In this document: positions 16,422 through 27,692 of the stretch, one piece after another
Position numbering within the stretch: the stretch's first letter is position 1
How the letters are laid out: each line of letters begins with the position of its first letter
Assembly: GCF_036194065.1 (NCBI RefSeq)
Contig: NZ_CP108095.1
Location: 2,170,001-2,234,000, forward strand
Direction of reading: 5' to 3'
Length of the DNA stretch: 64,000 nucleotides
Origin: Streptomyces sp. NBC_00239
GTDB lineage: Bacteria > Actinomycetota > Actinomycetes > Streptomycetales > Streptomycetaceae
Notes under the pieces: model-generated
Databases searched by the model: none
What the model saw: only the letters and a program-made list of their open reading frames with translations
Told to the model about the DNA's origin: nothing
Made by a program: the position numbers and the translations under genes

Positions 16422-16541
16422 GCGCAGGCGGGGCCGGGAAGTTGCGCCCGGGCACAGGCGGGGCCGGGAAGTTGCGCCCCGGGCGCAGGCGGGGCCGGGA
16501 AGTTGGGCCCCGGGCGGCGGCGAGGCCAGGAGTTGGCGGGG
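16422..16541. repeat. Four tandem copies of a ~31-nt GC-rich unit
   Basis: Units starting at 16422, 16452, 16483 and 16514 share gcaggcggggccgggaagtt followed by gcgcccc or a variant; the last is degenerate. No unique spacers separate them. They end 37 nt before the stop of the leftward exonuclease gene. Confidence 0.85.
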
Positions 16542-16578
16542 CGCACGACGCCGGCCCCCCAGGCCGGGGGCTGAAGGG

Positions 16579-17307
16579 TTAGGCCGGGGTCAGGGCGCGG
16601 AGCGGCCAGGTGCCGTCGATTTCGGCGTCCTCCGTGCCCTGCCGGCGCAAGTACGTCTGGAAGTCCGCCGCCCAGCGCGCGTACCAGCCGATCTGGCGCT
16701 CGTGCAGGTCGCGCGGCGACAGCATGGCGACCTTCGGGTGCCGGACGGCTATCGCCCGGGCCACCTCCACCGCGGCCAGCGCGTCCGCCCCCGCGTCGTG
16801 CGCGTCCGAGAGCACCACCCCGTACTCCCGGCAGGCGGCCTCCAGCGTGCGCTTGCCCCGCCGGTAGCGGTCCACCGCCCGGTCGATGGTGAGCGGGTCG
16901 ACCACCGGCCCGGTACCGGCGCCGGCCGTCCCCGTGCGGTCGGCGAGCGCGGGCAGCCCGTGCCGGCGCAGCTCCGCCGAAAGCAGCGTGAGGTCGAAGG
17001 CGGCGTTGTATGCCACCACCGGTATCCCCCGGTCCCACAGGCCGGCCAGGGTGGCGGCGACCTCGTCGGCGACCTCGGCCGCCGGGCGGCCGTCCGCGAC
17101 GGCCCGTTCCGTACTGATCCCGTGAATGGCGGCGGCCTGTTCCGGGATGGCGATCCCGGGATCCGCCAGCCACAGGGTGCGCCGGACCACCGCGCCCCCC
17201 GGGTCCACCTCGACGACCGCCGCCGTCACGATCCGCGCCTCGCGCGGCTCCGTACCCGTGGTCTCCAGGTCGAAGCCGGCCAGTACTCCCCCGTGCCAGT
17301 CCCCCAC
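16579..17307 (-). CDS. DEDDh-type 3'-5' exonuclease (DNA polymerase III epsilon-like)
   Basis: A 242-residue nuclease. The Exo I motif is FDLETTG (D13, E15), Exo II is NAAFDLTLL and Exo III is SDAHDAGADA, with the histidine that defines the DEDDh class. It probably trims DNA or RNA 3' ends; a stand-alone epsilon-like protein of this kind is common in actinobacteria. The start is a GTG after a strong GGGGAGG site. It is read toward the large repeat array. Confidence 0.9.
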   Translation of the reverse strand: MGDWHGGVLAGFDLETTGTEPREARIVTAAVVEVDPGGAVVRRTLWLADPGIAIPEQAAAIHGISTERAVADGRPAAEVADEVAATLAGLWDRGIPVVAYNAAFDLTLLSAELRRHGLPALADRTGTAGAGTGPVVDPLTIDRAVDRYRRGKRTLEAACREYGVVLSDAHDAGADALAAVEVARAIAVRHPKVAMLSPRDLHERQIGWYARWAADFQTYLRRQGTEDAEIDGTWPLRALTPA

Positions 17308-17528
17308 AGCGCCCCTCCCCGTTCGTTCTCCAGGGGATTCAGCCTGCCATGGGCCACTGACACTCCCGCGACCGGGCACTCGACCGAGCGGCTCGGCCGG
17401 TCACTCGGCCGGGCATCCGGCGGGGCACTCGGCCGGCCCGCGACCGGGCCCGACACCTGCACGCCCCCGTGCCCGACCCCGGCACCCACCGGCACCCGGC
17501 CCGGCACCGCCCCGCCCCGCGACCCCGC

Positions 17529-18773
17529 TCAGGACACCGGCCGGGAGTCCTGCCACACCGATTCGAATTCCTCCCGGTAGGTCGTGAAGAGCCCGTGGTC
17601 GGCGTCCTTGGGCACGCCCCGGCCGCCGCCGCGCAGTACCAGTACGGGCGCCTCCATGCCGCGGGCCCGCCGGAGGTAGGACTGCACGACGGCTATCCCG
17701 CCGCCCGGGGACTCGCCGTCCACCAGGTAGGCGGTGAAGCGCGGCGTCTCGTCGAAGACGTGGATCGCGAAGGCCGAGGGGTCGGCCAGCCGGGCCCGGA
17801 CCCGGCGCACGTGCAGGATGTTCATCTCGACCGAGCGGCTCAGTTCGCCCTTGCGCAGCCCCAGCTCCCGCTCGCGCCGCTTGACGGCGCTGCTGGCCGG
17901 GTTGAGGAACAGCAGCCGCACCCGGCAGCCCGCCTCGGCGAGCCGGACCAGCCGGCGGCCCGAGTAGTTCTGGACCAGCAGGTTCAGGCCTATGCCGATG
18001 GCGTCGAGCCGCCGGGCCCCGCCGAACAGGTCCTCGGCCGGCAGCTGCCGCTGGAGCCGTACCCGGTCCGGGTGGACCGAGACGACGTCGGCGTACCGGT
18101 CTCCGACCAGGTCCTCCACCGCGTCGATCGGCAGCCGCTCCGCCGACGGGCTGCCCGCACCGCCGCCGAGTACCTCCAGCAGCCGCGCCGAGGCCCGTTC
18201 CGCCTGGGCCAGCACGACCTGGGACAGCGCCCGGTTGCGGGAGACCACGTTGCGGGTGACCTCCAGCTCGTCCAGGGCCAGCTCCACCTCGCGCCGGTCG
18301 TCGAAGTACGGCTCGAAGCACGGCCAGTGCTGGACCATCAGCTCCCGCAGCTGCGGCAGGGTCAGGAAGCTGAGCACGTTGTCGTCGGCGGGGTCGAGCA
18401 GGTAGCCCTTGCGGCGGCTGACCTCGCGCACCGCGACGGCCCGCTGCACCCACTCCTGTCCGGCCGGGCCGGCCGCGGCCACCACCCAGTCGTCCTCGCC
18501 GTGCACCGGCTCGTAGATCGGCCGGAGCACCGCCCCGACCACGGCCCGCAACCGCTGTTCGATCAGATTGAGCCAGATGTACGCGCGCCCGGCGCGCTGC
18601 GCGCGGGTGCGGACCTCGCTCCAGGCGTCCGCGCTCCAGTCCAGTTCGGCCCCGGCCCGTACGGCGTCGGCGACCGGCGGCTGGGCCAAGGACACCGCCC
18701 CCGCCGCGACGTCCGCCGGACCGCCCTCGTGACCGCCGTCACCAGGGGGTAGCTCCAGCCCTCCCGAGCTCAC
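17529..18773 (-). CDS. SAV2148-family HEPN domain protein
   Basis: A 414-residue protein recognised from its highly conserved core WSEVRTRAQRAGRAYIWLNL, AAAGPAGQEWVQRAVAVREV and LPQLRELMVQHWPCFEPYFD. In the family an N-terminal HEPN-like helical region precedes a C-terminal part (here from about residue 260) that begins RLDAIGIGLNLLVQNYSGRR and resembles a nucleotide/phospholipase-D-like fold. HEPN domains are often RNases, but the function of this family is unknown. The GTG start (VSSGGLELPPG) matches its relatives. Confidence 0.85.
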   Translation of the reverse strand: MSSGGLELPPGDGGHEGGPADVAAGAVSLAQPPVADAVRAGAELDWSADAWSEVRTRAQRAGRAYIWLNLIEQRLRAVVGAVLRPIYEPVHGEDDWVVAAAGPAGQEWVQRAVAVREVSRRKGYLLDPADDNVLSFLTLPQLRELMVQHWPCFEPYFDDRREVELALDELEVTRNVVSRNRALSQVVLAQAERASARLLEVLGGGAGSPSAERLPIDAVEDLVGDRYADVVSVHPDRVRLQRQLPAEDLFGGARRLDAIGIGLNLLVQNYSGRRLVRLAEAGCRVRLLFLNPASSAVKRRERELGLRKGELSRSVEMNILHVRRVRARLADPSAFAIHVFDETPRFTAYLVDGESPGGGIAVVQSYLRRARGMEAPVLVLRGGGRGVPKDADHGLFTTYREEFESVWQDSRPVS

Positions 18774-18886
18774 CCGTGCACCGCCTCCTGCTCCCTGGCT
18801 GGACGCCCTTCTCCAGTGATCAAGGAAGGGTACTCCGCGAGCGGGAGGCGGTGCAGCCGGATGGCCCGTACGGTTCACCAACTCAC

Positions 18887-20203
18887 TTAGTTGGGACGCC
18901 CGTTCTGACCGGCGAGGGCCGGCGGAGTGAGCGGATTCATAGCGGTGACGTCACGCGGGCTGAGCTGGAAGCCCTGCCAGTGCACCGGCATCGGCTGCTG
19001 GTCCTCGTCGCGGGCGACGTGGTGGAAGCCGATGTTGACCCACGCGATGGGGTGCTTGAGCGCCTCGCCGTTGACCCAGTCGTCCACGTTCTTGCCGACG
19101 CCGACACCGCAGTTGCGCAGGTTGTGGGTGGCGAACTGCTCGCACGCCTTGTACTCGGTGAAGTACACGTCGTGCTGGGTGTACGAGCGCCCCGGGTACT
19201 TCGAGGACGCGCCCGGCACGATCTCGTAGCTGCGGGCGTGGCCGTCCTTGTTCTTGCCGGTGGCGCTGACCATCCGCCACCAGCGCATGGCCTCCGAGTC
19301 GCCCGCGAGTTCCTTGGTGACGGGGGTCCGCCGGGTCACCGTCTTCGGGGTGGAGCCGTCCGCGCTGGGGGTCACCTCGGAGTCGTACTGCTCGACGGTG
19401 CCGTTCGGCGAGCCGTCCAGGGCGAAGTTCAGCCGCCAGAAGACGTTGTGGCTGTGGCTGGTCGCGTAGGCCTTGGCGCCGTTGCCGATGGGCCAGCCGC
19501 GGCCGTCGCCCGCGTCGTAGTCGGCCGGTGAGAGGCTGCCGGTCGCGCCGACGTTGGCGTTGATCATCCCGTCGGCCTGGAAGCGCCACTCGGTGATGTA
19601 CTCGTACCAGCCGACCTTGTTCACCGTGTAGACGAGCAGGTCCTTGCCCTGCTCCTGCCACACCTGGCCGGGGGCCTCGCCGGCCATCCGGTAGGCGTGG
19701 CCGCGGGCCCGGGTGGTGGTGCACAGGCCCTTGACTTCCTGCTGGCTCTGGTCCCAGGTGTTGGTGACCTTCACCGTCTTGATGGTGCCGCCGGGGCACT
19801 CGTCGGGGACCATGCCCTGGAGCCCGCCGCCGAAGCCGGCACCGGTCAGGTCGTCGTACTCGGCGCGCCCGTCGTCGTAGGGGACGTGGATCTGGCCGAG
19901 CTTGGCGGAGGTGAGCACCTTGATCGGCGCGGCCTCGCCCTTGGGCTGGTACGAGATCTGGTCGAGGACCAGGCCGGCCTCGCTCTCGTAGCGCCAGCAC
20001 ATCCGCCAGGTGGTGCCGCCGGCCAGGGTCTGCTGGATCCGGTACGCCTCACTGCAGTCGGGGGCGGGGGCGGGGGCCTGGGGCGCCCGGGGGGCGGCCG
20101 CGGTGGCCGGGCCGGCGGCCGCGGTGGCGCCACCGAGCAGGGCCGAGACGGCCAGGGCCACGGCGGCCCGGCGGCGGGCCCCGTGGGAACGGTTCACGTG
20201 CAT
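18887..20203 (-). CDS. Secreted copper amine oxidase, catalytic-domain subunit
   Basis: A 438-residue protein with a signal peptide (basic start, hydrophobic stretch 13-37). From about residue 50 it follows the copper amine oxidase catalytic domain. The copper ligands are H250 and H252 in SHSHNVFWRL, and H395 in FHHVARDEDQQPMP. The topaquinone precursor is probably Tyr200 in VGWYEYITEW, where the usual N-Y-D/E-Y/N motif reads W-Y-E-Y. The N2/N3 domains expected before the catalytic domain are missing here but are encoded by the gene immediately upstream. It would oxidise primary amines outside the cell. Confidence 0.82.
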   Translation of the reverse strand: MHVNRSHGARRRAAVALAVSALLGGATAAAGPATAAAPRAPQAPAPAPDCSEAYRIQQTLAGGTTWRMCWRYESEAGLVLDQISYQPKGEAAPIKVLTSAKLGQIHVPYDDGRAEYDDLTGAGFGGGLQGMVPDECPGGTIKTVKVTNTWDQSQQEVKGLCTTTRARGHAYRMAGEAPGQVWQEQGKDLLVYTVNKVGWYEYITEWRFQADGMINANVGATGSLSPADYDAGDGRGWPIGNGAKAYATSHSHNVFWRLNFALDGSPNGTVEQYDSEVTPSADGSTPKTVTRRTPVTKELAGDSEAMRWWRMVSATGKNKDGHARSYEIVPGASSKYPGRSYTQHDVYFTEYKACEQFATHNLRNCGVGVGKNVDDWVNGEALKHPIAWVNIGFHHVARDEDQQPMPVHWQGFQLSPRDVTAMNPLTPPALAGQNGRPN

Positions 20204-20267
20204 GTGGAGAGACTCCTGTGGGCAGGAAGGGCAGAAGATCCGGGCTGCGGGGAGGGCGCAGGGAGCG

Positions 20268-21098
20268 TCAGAGCTTGTGGACGGTGCGGGCGCTGAGGTC
20301 GACGATCAGCGAGCGGACGTCGATCCACGGCCCGTTCTTCACCTTCAGGAAGAGCCGGGCGCAGCGGTGCCGGCCGCATTCCTTGAGGGCGGCGGGTCCC
20401 GGGTTCTCGGCGTCGACGCGGTAGATCATGGCGTTCTGCAGGGCCAGCTGCTCGGGCTTGGTGAGCTTCTTGCCGGTGGCGTCGCGGTAGTCCTTGCGCA
20501 GTCCGTCGCCCTGCGGGGCGGCGATGAGCAGCTTGACCGCCTCGACGGCCTCCTCGCGCGCGATGGGCGGCTGGACGCCCTTCTGGACGTCGGTGGACTC
20601 GACCTTGCCGGTGTCGAGGTTGACGACGGCGGTGCGCAGCGAGTCGGTCTTGTAGTCGTACGAGGTGAGCTGGGCGCGCCGGGGCGCGCCCGCCTTGCGG
20701 AGGTCCTCGGGGCGCAGTTCGGCGAGGTCGGTGGTGAGCCACTGCGGCCCCTTGCCGCCGCGGGCGTTCTCGGCGGCCATGCCGGCCGGGCCGAGGACGA
20801 GCCGCTTGACGCGGTCGAGCTCGGCATCGGTCAGCGGGTCTCGGCCGAAGCCCTTCTCCCCCTGGGCGGGCGCCGCCTCGACGGTGCCCGGGTGCGCGTC
20901 GGCCTGTGCGCTGCGGCCGGAGCCGCCGGCCGCGTCGGCCGCCCCCGCGGCCGCGCTGCCGTTCCGCCCGTCCTGGCCGCCGCCGGCGGCGTCGGCGGAC
21001 CCCGGCAGGGTGACTCCGATCATCACGGCCGTGCCGGTGACCGCGATGGCCGCGCCTGCCAGCACTTTCCCCAGATGGCGGCGTAGTGTTATGTGCAC
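20268..21098 (-). CDS. Secreted copper amine oxidase N2/N3-domain-like protein
   Basis: A 276-residue exported protein: signal peptide to about residue 38, then a Gly/Ala-rich linker. The rest resembles the small N-terminal domains of copper amine oxidases: DPLTDAELDRVKRLV (residues 87-101), RTAVVNLDTGKVESTDV (165-171 region), and KGVQPPIAREEAVEAVKLL, which parallels the family GVQPPI motif. In known amine oxidases these domains are fused to the catalytic domain. Here a 64-nt gap and a new signal peptide separate them. The two genes are probably co-transcribed leftward. Confidence 0.7.
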   Translation of the reverse strand: MHITLRRHLGKVLAGAAIAVTGTAVMIGVTLPGSADAAGGGQDGRNGSAAAGAADAAGGSGRSAQADAHPGTVEAAPAQGEKGFGRDPLTDAELDRVKRLVLGPAGMAAENARGGKGPQWLTTDLAELRPEDLRKAGAPRRAQLTSYDYKTDSLRTAVVNLDTGKVESTDVQKGVQPPIAREEAVEAVKLLIAAPQGDGLRKDYRDATGKKLTKPEQLALQNAMIYRVDAENPGPAALKECGRHRCARLFLKVKNGPWIDVRSLIVDLSARTVHKL

Positions 21099-21113
21099 AT
21101 TTCCCCCTTACAT

Positions 21114-21128
21114 GCATACCTGGTATGC
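21114..21128. promoter_or_regulatory. Inverted repeat between the amine oxidase genes and glgX
   Basis: gcatacc-t-ggtatgc is a perfect 7-bp inverted repeat with a 1-nt centre. It lies 16 nt upstream of the amine oxidase N-domain start and 111 nt upstream of glgX, in the divergent gap. It resembles a GntR- or LacI-type half-site pair and could control either direction. Confidence 0.55.
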
Positions 21129-21239
21129 GTGGTCACCCGGTAGGACGGTCCCAAGTCCCCACGGGTTGCCCCGCTTTCGGGGAAGATCTGGCGAAGGAAA
21201 AGACCCAGATGCCGGATCAGGAGTGGAAGAGTCACGTCT

Positions 21240-23338
<2,099 letters not shown>

Positions 23339-23354
<16 letters not shown>

Positions 23355-24733
23355 GCGGCCTCCTCGGTGCCGGGCCCGGCGTCGGGTCCGTTGCCGGGGC
23401 CGTTGCCGGAGGCGTTGCCGGGGCCGTGGCCGGAGCCGGAAGCGGGTCCGGTGGCAGGTGCGGTGCCGGGGCCCGTGCCGTCCGCGGCGGGTGCCGGGAG
23501 GTGGACGCGGTGGGTGTGGGCGCGACCGGCCGGGACCCGCGTGAACAGGGCGAGGCACAGGCACAGCGCGGCCGCCGCCACCGCCACCAGGAACGCGCCG
23601 GGCGGCCCGTACCACTCGGCGAGCCGCCCGGCGAGGGCGAGTGCGAGGGCCTGGCCGGCCACCAGGGAGCTGGCCGCGAAGGCCATGGACTCGGCCAGCC
23701 GGGCCGGTTCCACGGCCCGTTCGGTCAGCGCGAAGGCGGTGATCAGGTGCGGGGCGTACGCGGCGCCCAGCACGGTCACGACGGCGTACAGGCTCCACAG
23801 GCCGTCGGTGAAGAGCAGCGGTACGGACAGGACGAGCGCGGCGGCCGTCGCGGCCCGCCAGCGCAGCCGCAGCCCGATCCGGGCGGGCACCGCGCCCATC
23901 GCCAGCCCGACGGCCGCGCTGACCACGCCCATCGCGGCGTACACGAGCCCGGCCTGGCCCGGCACGCCGAGCCGGTCGGTGAGCGCGGCGATGCCGGCCT
24001 GGCAGGCACCGAACATCGCGCCCTGGAGCCCGAGCGAGCCCCGGACGGCGTACACCACCCGCGGGTGCCGGCGGCCCCGGCGGGCACCCCGGTCGCGGGA
24101 GCGCGGGGCCGCGGCGGCGCCGGCCGTGACACCGGCGCTCGGGTGCAGCGCGAAGGCGCTGCCGAACACGGCGACCAGGGCGGCCGCGCCGCCGAGGGCC
24201 ACTGCCGGATGGGCGACGAGGGCGGCCAGGCCCACGAGCGCCGGCCCGAAGACGAAGGAGATCTCGTCGAGGGTGCCCTCCAGCGAATGGACGGCTCCCA
24301 CCACGGACTCGTCGGCCTCCGCCCGGTGGGCGAGCTTCACGGCGCGGGTACGGGCGAGCGGGCCGATGAGCGGCACGGAGGCGCCGGTGACGGCGCCGAC
24401 GGCGGCGAGCGGGACGGTCCCGAGCCCGGTGAGGGCGCCCGTGACGAGGGCGCCGGTGGCCACCGCGTTCACGGCGGCGGCGGCGAGCACGACGGGGCGC
24501 TGGCCGTGGCGGTCGGCGAGCCGGCCCAGTACGGGGCCGCACAGCACCTGTCCGGCGGACAGCGTGCCGCCGACGATCCCCGCGGTCGCGAGCGAGCCGC
24601 TGGTCTGCGCCACCAGCAGGACGCTGCCGAACTGGGCCATGGCGACGGGCAGTCGTGCCAGGAAGGACAGGAGCGGAAGTAGGGGCCCGGTCAGGGCGAT
24701 GACTTTGCGATAGGTGAGGACGGTTCCAACCAC
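23339..24733 (-). CDS. MFS transporter with a Gly/Asn/Pro-rich C-terminal tail
   Basis: A 464-residue membrane protein with about 12 predicted helices. The motif-A-like loop is GRLADRHGQRPVV and there is a second-half equivalent near ARIGLRLRWR. It starts with GTG (VVGTVLTYRKV), which matches relatives. The substrate is unknown. The last ~45 residues are a low-complexity tail of GPG/GNG repeats encoded by a matching low-complexity DNA stretch at 23360-23460. It sits between glgX and treY on the opposite strand, which separates the trehalose genes into different transcripts. Confidence 0.88.
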
Positions 24734-24815
24734 TCGAAGAACGCTAACGCGCCGCAGTCACCCGGATGCACTGGGCAATGGCACGGAATCCCGGCAGCTG
24801 GGTACGTACGTTCTC

Positions 24816-27242
24816 ATGAACCGGGAGTACGCAGACAGGAATCCGACGGACCGTCACCCGACAGCGCCGTACGGCCCGTCGGATCCGCCCACCGCCACCT
24901 ACCGGCTCCAGCTCCAGCCCGGCTTCCCGTTCGCCGCGGCAGCCCGCGCCGTGCCCTACCTCGCCTCGCTCGGCATCTCCCACCTGCACCTGTCCCCGGT
25001 GCTGGAGGCGGTGCCGGGGTCCTCGCACGGATACGACGTGGTCGACCACACACGGGTACGGGAGGAACTCGGCGGGGAGGCCGGACTGCGCGCCCTGGCC
25101 CGCACGGCCCGCGCGCACGGGCTGGGCCTGGTCCTCGACATCGTGCCCAACCACATGGCCCTGCCGGTCCCGGAACGGCTCAGCCGGCCGCTGTGGGAGG
25201 TGCTGCGGGACGGCCCGCACTCCCCGTACGCCCGCTGGTTCGACATCGACTGGGAGGGCGGCGGCGGGCGGCTGCTGCTGCCCGTGCTCCAGGGGCCGCT
25301 GTCCGGGGAGCTGGACCGGCTGGCGGTGGCCGCCGACACGGGCCTGCTGCGGTACGGGGACCACGAGTTCCCGCTGCGCCCGGGGACGGCCGGGCTGCCG
25401 CTGCCCGAGCTGCTCGCCGCGCAGTGGTACCGGCTGGGGTGGTGGCGCCTGGCCCGCAGCGAACTCAACTACCGGCGCTTCTTCACCATCTCCGAGCTGA
25501 TGGGGGTGCGCGTCGAGGACCCGGAGGTCTTCGACGCCACCCACGGCAAGGTGCTGGAACTGGTCCGGGACGGGGTCGCGGCCGGTCTGCGGGTCGACCA
25601 CCCGGACGGGCTCGCGGATCCGGCCGCGTACCTGACCCGGCTGGCGGAGCGCACCGGCGGCTGCTGGACGGTCGTGGAGAAGATCCTGTCGGCGCGGGAG
25701 CGGCTGCCGGCCGGCTGGCCGGTGGCCGGCACCACCGGCTACGACGCGCTGTACCGGCTGGACGGGCTGTTCACCGACCCGGCCGGGGCGCTCGCGCTGG
25801 ACCGGCTGCACCGGGAGTTCACCGGGGCGGGGCCGGACGCGGGCGGCGAGTGGCCGGCGACCGCCCGGCGGGCCGGGTCCGAGGTGGCCGCTCACGACCT
25901 GGCCGCCGAGACGGCCGCGCTGGTCCGGCTGGCCGCACCGGAGGGCAGCACCCACGACCACGCGCCCTGGGCGCTGCGGACCGCGGTGCGCGAACTGCTG
26001 CTCGCGCTGCCCGTGTACCGCCCCTACCCCGGCCCGGACGCGGCCCCGGTACTGACCCCCGAGGCGGTACGGGCGGCCCGCGCGGCCTTCGCCGTACCGG
26101 CCGAGGCGGCGGCCGTGGACCACGTACGGGACCTCGCGCTGGGCGGGGACCCCGCCTTCGCGGCCCGGTTCGCGCAGACCGCGGCGGCGCTGCGCGCCAA
26201 GTCGCTGGAGGACCGGGCCTTCTACCGGTACGCGCCGCTGCTGTCCGCCACGGAGGTCGGCGGCGACCCGGGGCGGCCCTCGGTGTCACCGGAGGAGTTC
26301 CACGCCCACTGCGCCCGGATGGCCGCGGACTGGCCGCTGGGCGGCACCGTGCTGTCCACCCACGACACCAAGCGGAGCGCCGACGTCCGGGCCTGGGTCT
26401 CGGTCCTGTCCCAGCTGCCGGAACGCTGGCGGGAGTTCCTCGACTCGGTCCCGGCCGGACCGGACCCGCAGCTCGTCTGGACGGCCTGGCAGACGGCCCT
26501 GGGCCTGGGCACCGTGGACCGCGAGCGGCTGACGGCGGCCCTCCTCAAAGCGGCCCGGGAGGCCGGACTGCGCACCGGCTGGACCGAACCGGACGAGGCG
26601 TACGAGGCGGCGCTGGCGCGGTACGTGGCCGGGATGCCGGCCGGGGGCGCGGCCGGGCTCGCCGACGAGCTGGCCCCGCACGCCCGGGTGAACGCGCTGG
26701 GCGCGACGCTGCTCCAGCTGACCATGCCGGGGGTGCCGGAGGTCTACCAGGGCTGCGAGGCGGAGTACCGCGCCCTCGTCGACCCGGACAACCGCGCCCC
26801 GTTCCGCCGGCCGCCCGCCGACGAGAAGACCGCTCTCACCCGCGCGGCCCTCCACCTCCGCCGCACCCGTCCGGAGCTGTTCGCGCCGCGGGCGGTGACG
26901 GGCCCCGACGCCTTCGGCGCGGCCGGGTCTGCGGTCGGGGCGGAACCCGATGCCTTCGGTGCCGCCGGGGCGTACGAGCCGGTGGAGGTGCGGGGGCCGG
27001 CGGCCGAGCACTGCGTGGCGTTCGTACGGGGCGGCGGCGCGCTCACGGCCGTCACCCGGCTGTCGGTCCGCCTGGCGGCGGCGGGCGGCTGGCACGACAC
27101 GGCGCTGCGGCTCCCGCCGGGGCGCTGGGCCCCGGTGCTCCCGGGGGCGGGCGCCGCGATCCTGGAAGGCCCGGCCTGGACCCCACTGCGGACGTTGCTC
27201 GCCGCCTCGCCGGTCGCCCTGCTCGCCCGCGCCGCGCCCTGA
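24816..27242 (+). CDS. treY: Maltooligosyltrehalose synthase
   Basis: An 808-residue GH13 enzyme that turns the reducing-end alpha-1,4 bond of a maltodextrin into the alpha,alpha-1,1 bond of trehalose. N-terminal TATYRLQLQPGFPFAAAARA is the family signature. Catalytic residues are D261 (GLRVDHPDGL), E288 (VVEKIL) and D517 (STHDTKRS). The start is set at an ATG without a clear ribosome-binding site; sequence upstream of residue ~20 is not conserved, so a later start is possible. TreZ, which releases trehalose, is encoded 3 kb downstream. Confidence 0.94.
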   Translation: MNREYADRNPTDRHPTAPYGPSDPPTATYRLQLQPGFPFAAAARAVPYLASLGISHLHLSPVLEAVPGSSHGYDVVDHTRVREELGGEAGLRALARTARAHGLGLVLDIVPNHMALPVPERLSRPLWEVLRDGPHSPYARWFDIDWEGGGGRLLLPVLQGPLSGELDRLAVAADTGLLRYGDHEFPLRPGTAGLPLPELLAAQWYRLGWWRLARSELNYRRFFTISELMGVRVEDPEVFDATHGKVLELVRDGVAAGLRVDHPDGLADPAAYLTRLAERTGGCWTVVEKILSARERLPAGWPVAGTTGYDALYRLDGLFTDPAGALALDRLHREFTGAGPDAGGEWPATARRAGSEVAAHDLAAETAALVRLAAPEGSTHDHAPWALRTAVRELLLALPVYRPYPGPDAAPVLTPEAVRAARAAFAVPAEAAAVDHVRDLALGGDPAFAARFAQTAAALRAKSLEDRAFYRYAPLLSATEVGGDPGRPSVSPEEFHAHCARMAADWPLGGTVLSTHDTKRSADVRAWVSVLSQLPERWREFLDSVPAGPDPQLVWTAWQTALGLGTVDRERLTAALLKAAREAGLRTGWTEPDEAYEAALARYVAGMPAGGAAGLADELAPHARVNALGATLLQLTMPGVPEVYQGCEAEYRALVDPDNRAPFRRPPADEKTALTRAALHLRRTRPELFAPRAVTGPDAFGAAGSAVGAEPDAFGAAGAYEPVEVRGPAAEHCVAFVRGGGALTAVTRLSVRLAAAGGWHDTALRLPPGRWAPVLPGAGAAILEGPAWTPLRTLLAASPVALLARAAP

Positions 27243-27313
27243 CCCGCGGGGCGGGTCGCCGCGCCGTCGCGGCGGCCCACCCCGGCCTTGCCGACGCCCT
27301 GGGGCGCAATTCC

Positions 27314-27424
27314 CAGCCTCGCCGGCGTTTGAGGCGCGGGGTTTGGGGCGGAGCCCCAAGCAACCCGGCTGACGCCGGGCACCGGGCCCTGCCCGGACCC
27401 GCTCCTCAAGCGCCGGAGAGGCTG
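27314..27424 (-). repeat. Composite intergenic element, copy B (inverted, 111 nt)
   Basis: Reverse complement of the element at 16267-16378 and 32151-32261, with about three mismatches to copy C. On the plus strand it runs cagcctcgccggcgtttgag through gcggagccccaagcaacccg to gccggagaggctg. It lies 71 nt after the treY stop. Confidence 0.9.
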
Positions 27425-27428
27425 AGAG

Positions 27429-27620
27429 GTGCGACGGGTTTGCCGGGGCTCCGCCCGGACCCGCTCCTCAAACGCCGGAGGGGCTGGAGCGTGCGACGGG
27501 TCGCCGGGGCCCCGCCCGGACCCGCTCCTCAAACGCCGGAGGGGCTGGAGCGTGCGACGGGTCGCCGGGGCCCCGCCCGGACCCGCTCCTCAAGCGCCGG
27601 AGGGGCTGGAGCGTGCGGCG
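27429..27620. repeat. Tandem array of a ~61-nt unit downstream of treY
   Basis: Three full copies start at 27429, 27491 and 27552 and a partial one at about 27613. The unit gtgcgacgggtcgccggggc ... ctcctcaaacgccggagggg is the inverted counterpart of the tandem units at 15973-16323. Together with copy B it fills most of the 450-nt gap between treY and the M14 peptidase gene, in which no gene was recognised. Confidence 0.9.
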
Positions 27621-27692
27621 GGGCGGCCGGTCGGTGGGAACCGGGGCGGGGACGGAGCAGTACCGGGTGCGTGCGGCGGGCAGCACAACGGG

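Noticed and set aside
15973..16541. Possible CRISPR array
   Set aside because: The units are contiguous and of varying length with no unique spacers, contain no CRISPR-type repeat, and no cas gene is present.
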